Positions 60,357-64,000 of a stretch of DNA of 64,000 nucleotides are shown here, one piece after another (the stretch's first letter is position 1; each line of letters begins with the position of its first letter). This DNA is from Prosapia bicincta (Eukaryota; Arthropoda; Insecta; Hemiptera; Cercopidae), in assembly GCA_036971475.1 (NCBI GenBank), contig JBAIZL010000001.1, forward strand, positions 213,459,075-213,523,074, written 5' to 3'. The notes beneath the pieces are model-generated. The model made no database searches. It was not told where the DNA came from and worked only from the letters and a program-made list of their open reading frames with translations. The position numbers were made by a program, and so were the translations under genes.

Positions 60357-61556
60357 CTTAGACAATGTCGCGCAGCATTGCGTAGTGTAAACATTTTGCG
60401 AGATATTGTTGCGCTGAATTTCGTAGTGTGGACGTGTTGCAATACATTATTTCGCAGCATTTCGTGGTGTGGACTTGTGCGAGATATTGTTGCGCAGTAT
60501 TGCGTAGTGAGGACGTGTTGCCAGACATTATTGTGCAGCATTGCGTAAGTGTGGACGTGTTGCGAGACATTATTGCGCAGCTTTGCGTAATGTAGACGTG
60601 TTGCGAAACATTGTTGCACGGCATTTCGTAGTGTGGACATGTTGCGAGACATTGTTGTGCAGCATTGCGTAGTGTGGACGTGTTGCGAGACATTGTTGCG
60701 CAGCATTGCGTAGTGTGAAAGTGTTGCGAGACATTGTTGCGCAGCATTGCGTAGTGTGAAAGTGTTGCGAGACATTGTTGCGCAGCATTGCGTAGTGTGA
60801 AAGTGTTGCGAGACATTGTTGCGCAGCATTGCGTAGTGTGAAAGTGTTGCGAGACATTGTTGCGCAGCATTGCGTAGTGTGAAAGTGTTGCGAGACATTG
60901 TTGCGCAGCATTGCGTAGTGTGAAAGTGTTGCGAGACATTGTTGCGCAGCATTGCGTAGTGTGAAAGTGTTGCGAGACATTGTTGCGCAGCATTGCGTAG
61001 TGTGAAAGTGTTGCAAGACATTGTTACGCAGCATTGCGTAGTGTGGACGTGTTGCGAGACATTGTTGCGCAGCATTGCGTAGTGTGAAAGTGTTGCGAGA
61101 CATTGTTGCGCAGCATTGCGTAGTGTGAAAGTGTTGCGAGACATTGTTGCGCAGCATTGCGTAGTGTGAAAGTGTTGCGAGACATTGTTGCGCAGCATTG
61201 CGTAGTGTGAAAGTGTTGCGAGACATTGTTGCGCAGCATTGCGTAGTGTGAAAGTGTTGCGAGACATTGTTGCGCAGCATTGCGTAGTGTGAACGTGTTG
61301 CGAGACATTGTTGCGCAGCATTGCGTAGTGTGAAAGTGTTGCAAGACATTGTTACGCAGCATTGCGTAGTGTGGACGTGTTGCGAGACATTGTTGCGCAG
61401 CATTGCGTAGTGTGAAAGTGTTGCGAGACATTGTTGCGCAGCATTGCGTAGTGTGAAAGTGTTGCGAGACATTGTTGCGCAGCATTGCGTAGTGTGAAAG
61501 TGTTGCGAGACATTGTTGCGCAGCATTGCGTAGTGTGAAAGTGTTGCGAGACATTG
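60357..61556 (+). repeat. 41-bp tandem array, about 29 copies
   Basis: The 41-bp unit GTGTTGCGAGACATTGTTGC, then GCAGCATTGCGTAGTGTGAA+A, is nearly uniform from 60680 on and progressively diverged toward the left edge (60360-60650: GTGGACGTG, GTTGCACGGCATTTCG). GTGGACGTG units recur within the array. Since 41 is not a multiple of 3, three minus frames share one 41-residue cycle (THTTQCCATMSRNTF-type); not coding. Confidence 0.96.
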
Positions 61557-62140
61557 AGAGGAATACTTAACATGCAATTGCTTTTGGTTATTTCGCTCAA
61601 GTTTTGTTTCCGATTGTTTTTATTGTGGCCACGGAGAAAACATTCTCACTGTGCAAAAGTTATAAATCCCTAAAAGTTATAAAAATCGCAATAAAAAGAA
61701 AGGTGATCGAAGAACTGACCAAAGATGTAAAATATCCGTGGGAAATGTAGAAGGAAATTCATGATAGTAGAATGATTTCTCCTTAAAAACTGTAGTAGCT
61801 CTTCAAAATCACTTGGAGTCAAACGGGTAAAGTTTCGGAACCCTATGGCGTCTCACAATTTCAGCGTTGAAAGTAAATTACAACTGAAACGAGATATCTC
61901 TGCAAAAATTCCACGCCTCCCCCAACGCTCTCTTCCGGTTTTTTCATTAATCAAAAATATAACACCGCAAACCGCGATCCCAGCAAGTCAGCCATGTCTA
62001 GTATCTAACCAAGAAGTGTATACAAAAAGGTCTCTAAAATGTCTAGATACATTGTCTAGAGACATCCCTTACATATATCTATAGAGAATCGCTGCACTTG
62101 AAACATGTTCCAAGACAAGAAGCTACGGATTCCCTCACTT
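61557..62140. other. Unique segment between the 41-bp and 136-bp arrays
   Basis: A short plus frame at about 61620-61748 reads ATEKTFSLCKSYKSLK, faintly like the ER-FS-LK-IKs dimerisation motif of hAT transposases. The match is too short to call. A 79-codon frame at 61845-62084 is unrecognised. Confidence 0.3.
62030..62068 (-). repeat. Right arm of the candidate terminal inverted repeat
   Basis: CTAGATACATTGTCTAGAGA then CATCCC is the inverted counterpart of 60236-60275, 1.8 kb away. The 41-bp array and the hAT-like scrap lie between the two arms. Confidence 0.35.
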
Positions 62141-62585
62141 AACATATCTACGTTTTACTAGGTACGTTACTCATAACAACTACAGCCTCAAATCCTCCAC
62201 AGTGACTTGACAGAGCCACATATAAGGGTGCACTTTACTGGGAGTTACTCCTTATAGAGCAACATCATGACCCTATAACATATCTACGTTTTACTAGGTA
62301 CGTTACTCATAACAACTACAGCCTCAACTCCTCCACAGTGACTTGACAGAGCCACATATAAGGGTGCACTTTACTGGGAGTTACTCCTTATAGAGCAACA
62401 ACATGACCCTATAACATATCTACGTTTTACTAGGTACGTTACTCATAACAACTACAGCCTCAAATCCTCCACAGTGACTTGACAGAGCCACATATAAGGG
62501 TGCACTTTACTGGGAGTTACTCCTTATAGAGCAACATCATGACCCTATAACATATCTACGTTTTACTAGGTACGTTACCCATAAA
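62141..62585 (+). repeat. 136-bp tandem repeat, 3.3 copies
   Basis: AACATATCTACGTTTTACTA recurs at 62141, 62277, 62413 and 62549, each 136 bp apart. The copies differ at two or three bases (CTCAAATCC/CTCAACTCC, CAACATC/CAACAAC). Each full unit contains TATAAGG and CCTTATA as an inverted pair about 20 bp apart. Confidence 0.94.
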
Positions 62586-63016
62586 GACTACAGATAACCA
62601 TTACTAGTCAACTGGATAATATTCTAACCTTCTCTATCTAGATTGTGGGTTACCGCTTCTGATAATAAACAGGTTTGCTTTCAAGCTTTGCTTTCGTCGT
62701 AGGGAACTGACGCAATTGTATCGAGAACATCAGTCATTTTAGTTTCGAGCAGGCTGAAGCAGATCAGGTTTTGAAAGTAAAAATGTTGTTTATAGTAAAA
62801 CTCTTGTCACGTGTAAACCTCCTTTAGCCTTGCACGTGACCCGCAAGTTTCTAGATAGAGCTACTGGGTGAGAATTTTCCAGAGCTTTTGTTCTCGTCAC
62901 TCTGGCGTAGGGCTACTGTTTCTTTTCATTATCATACTACAGCAATGAAAATATCTTTTTACCTTGGATCAGGGGAAATATTCCTGACCCCTTCATTTGA
63001 ATATGGCTACTCAGAA
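62586..63016. other. Unique spacer
   Basis: No supported gene. A 74-codon plus frame (62888-63112) overlaps the first unit of the following repeat and is unrecognised. Confidence 0.45.
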
Positions 63017-63378
63017 GATACGTATAACTACCTAAAGGAAGGTGGCTCAGGAGAGGATGGCCACACCATGGGGGCGTGCTGGTATACATCAAGGCCTTGT
63101 AGCGCATTCTGAGGTTCCTTCTGAGAGAGGCGTTTAAATGGGATAGATACGTATAACTACCTAAAGGAAGGTGGCTCAGGAGAGGATGGCCACACCATGG
63201 GGGCGTGCTGGTATACATCAAGGCCTAGTAGCGCATTCTGAGAGAGGCGTTTAAATGGGATAGATACGTATAACTACCTAAAGGAAGGTGGCTCAGGAGA
63301 GGATGGCCACACCATGGGGGCGTGCTGGTATACATCAAGGCCTTGTAGCGCATTCAGAGAGAGGCGTTTAAATGGGAT
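63017..63378 (+). repeat. 118-128-bp tandem repeat, three copies
   Basis: GATACGTATAACTACCTAAA starts units at 63017, 63145 and 63263. Units end GAGAGAGGCGTTTAAATGGG. The first copy has about 10 extra bases (GGTTCCTTCT) before GAGAGAGG, which explains the 128 versus 118 spacing. One copy has CCTAGTAG for CCTTGTAG. Confidence 0.93.
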
Positions 63379-64000
63379 TCAAACTTATATATCAAAGGCA
63401 AAATTTATACCATTAAAATCCTTAAATAAAGACACAGTTTGAAAAAAGCGAATGACATGTGTTCCTAATTTAAATACATTGCAAGTTTTAAGAATAGTCA
63501 GAGAACATTAAATTTAAATAACACTTTTTTCTATCAATTTGGAAAAAAACACGATTTACTGATTTTCAGACGAAAATCAGTAAGTAGTGGTTTTTTGCTA
63601 AGTTAATAGATAAAAGTGTAATTTCCACAAAAAACCTACAGGGAAACGAGAATAAGGGCTTGCTAGAAATAACGAAGTCTTTATTGCAAACTCTAGATTT
63701 ATATTTTCACAAAGTGAAATTCTGTAAAGAAACATTGCCTCTACGTTGTGATAGTTCGCTGAATATTTCCTCCTTTGGTACAGCGGATGTAGACCACAGC
63801 CAATCAATGAGCTACAGTCACTGGCTAGTATCAATACGTAAGTTTTTCCGAAAGTTTTATCTCCATTAATAAACGAAGTTGAGCACAATGATCATCCCTT
63901 AAGGACGTTGAGATCGAACATTTCTGGGCACAGCTTACGGTTTATCCTTATCTCCTTTAATGTGACAATTGTATTAAATTTATACCTGGATTTCGTTACG
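63379..64000. other. Unique AT-rich end of window
   Basis: No supported gene; a 96-codon minus frame (63598-63888) and a 69-codon plus frame (63660-63869) overlap each other and neither is recognised. Confidence 0.45.
63556..63583. other. Perfect 12-bp hairpin
   Basis: TTACTGATTTTC, loop AGAC, GAAAATCAGTAA form a perfect 12-bp stem with a 4-base loop. It could be a relic of a small inverted-repeat element or a structured RNA; nothing nearby decides this. Confidence 0.6.

Noticed and set aside
61620..61748. hAT transposase fragment
   Set aside because: Only one short motif-like stretch (ATEKTFSLCKSYKSLK); no second conserved block supports it.
1..64000. CRISPR arrays
   Set aside because: All repeats are head-to-tail without unique spacers, and the sequence context is a eukaryotic genome.
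1..64000. Telomeric repeats or ribosomal RNA genes
   Set aside because: No TTAGGG or TTAGG runs and no rRNA-like stretch were seen.

Overview
The window is nuclear DNA from an animal, most likely an invertebrate. It is AT-rich between arrays. It carries decayed eukaryotic transposons (MULE, PIF/Harbinger, and LINEs with RNase H), has no bacterial-type operons, and is dominated by tandem repeats. I could not identify the species. An arthropod is plausible but not proven.

By my coordinates, about 62% of the 64 kb is head-to-tail tandem repeat in some 15 unrelated arrays. In order: a 55-bp satellite (388-11134); a 145-bp satellite (12169-15070); a 49-bp array (15966-17406); a 23-bp array (19671-19956); a 51/40-bp satellite of 10 kb (22787-32780); a 21-bp array (34873-35103); a 30-bp array (35263-37316); a 63-bp array made of 3 x 21 bp (40701-41640); an 81-bp array (45174-47740); a 22-bp array (48516-50850); a second, unrelated 81-bp array (53644-55898); a 15-bp array (56436-58518); a 41-bp array (60357-61556); a 136-bp array (62141-62585); and a 118-128-bp array (63017-63378). 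Several show higher-order structure, including 1653-1873 bp blocks in the first satellite and a 3009-bp block in the 51/40-bp satellite.

I support no intact protein-coding gene. The long open frames (up to about 727 codons) all lie inside arrays and are open on both strands or in several frames. They exist because the units lack stop codons. Real coding signal is limited to transposon remnants: the C-terminal end of a MULE transposase at about 240-400; a LINE C-terminal fragment at 15055-15335; a fuller MULE transposase pseudogene at 37495-38409; a second LINE fragment at 42715-43220; and a PIF/Harbinger-like transposase pseudogene at 53600-56106, split by an 81-bp minisatellite.

Three patterns stand out. 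First, three arrays start or end inside transposon coding sequence, and in the Harbinger case the repeat unit is itself a piece of the transposase frame, so transposon ORFs look like birthplaces of satellites here. Second, three arrays each contain one unit in which a TA dinucleotide has become TA-GCC-TA or TA-GGCC-TA. The same motifs are scattered through the unique DNA. This looks like the excision footprint of a TA-targeting DNA transposon with GGC termini. Third, the 15-bp and 30-bp arrays run for about 2 kb each with no visible indel.
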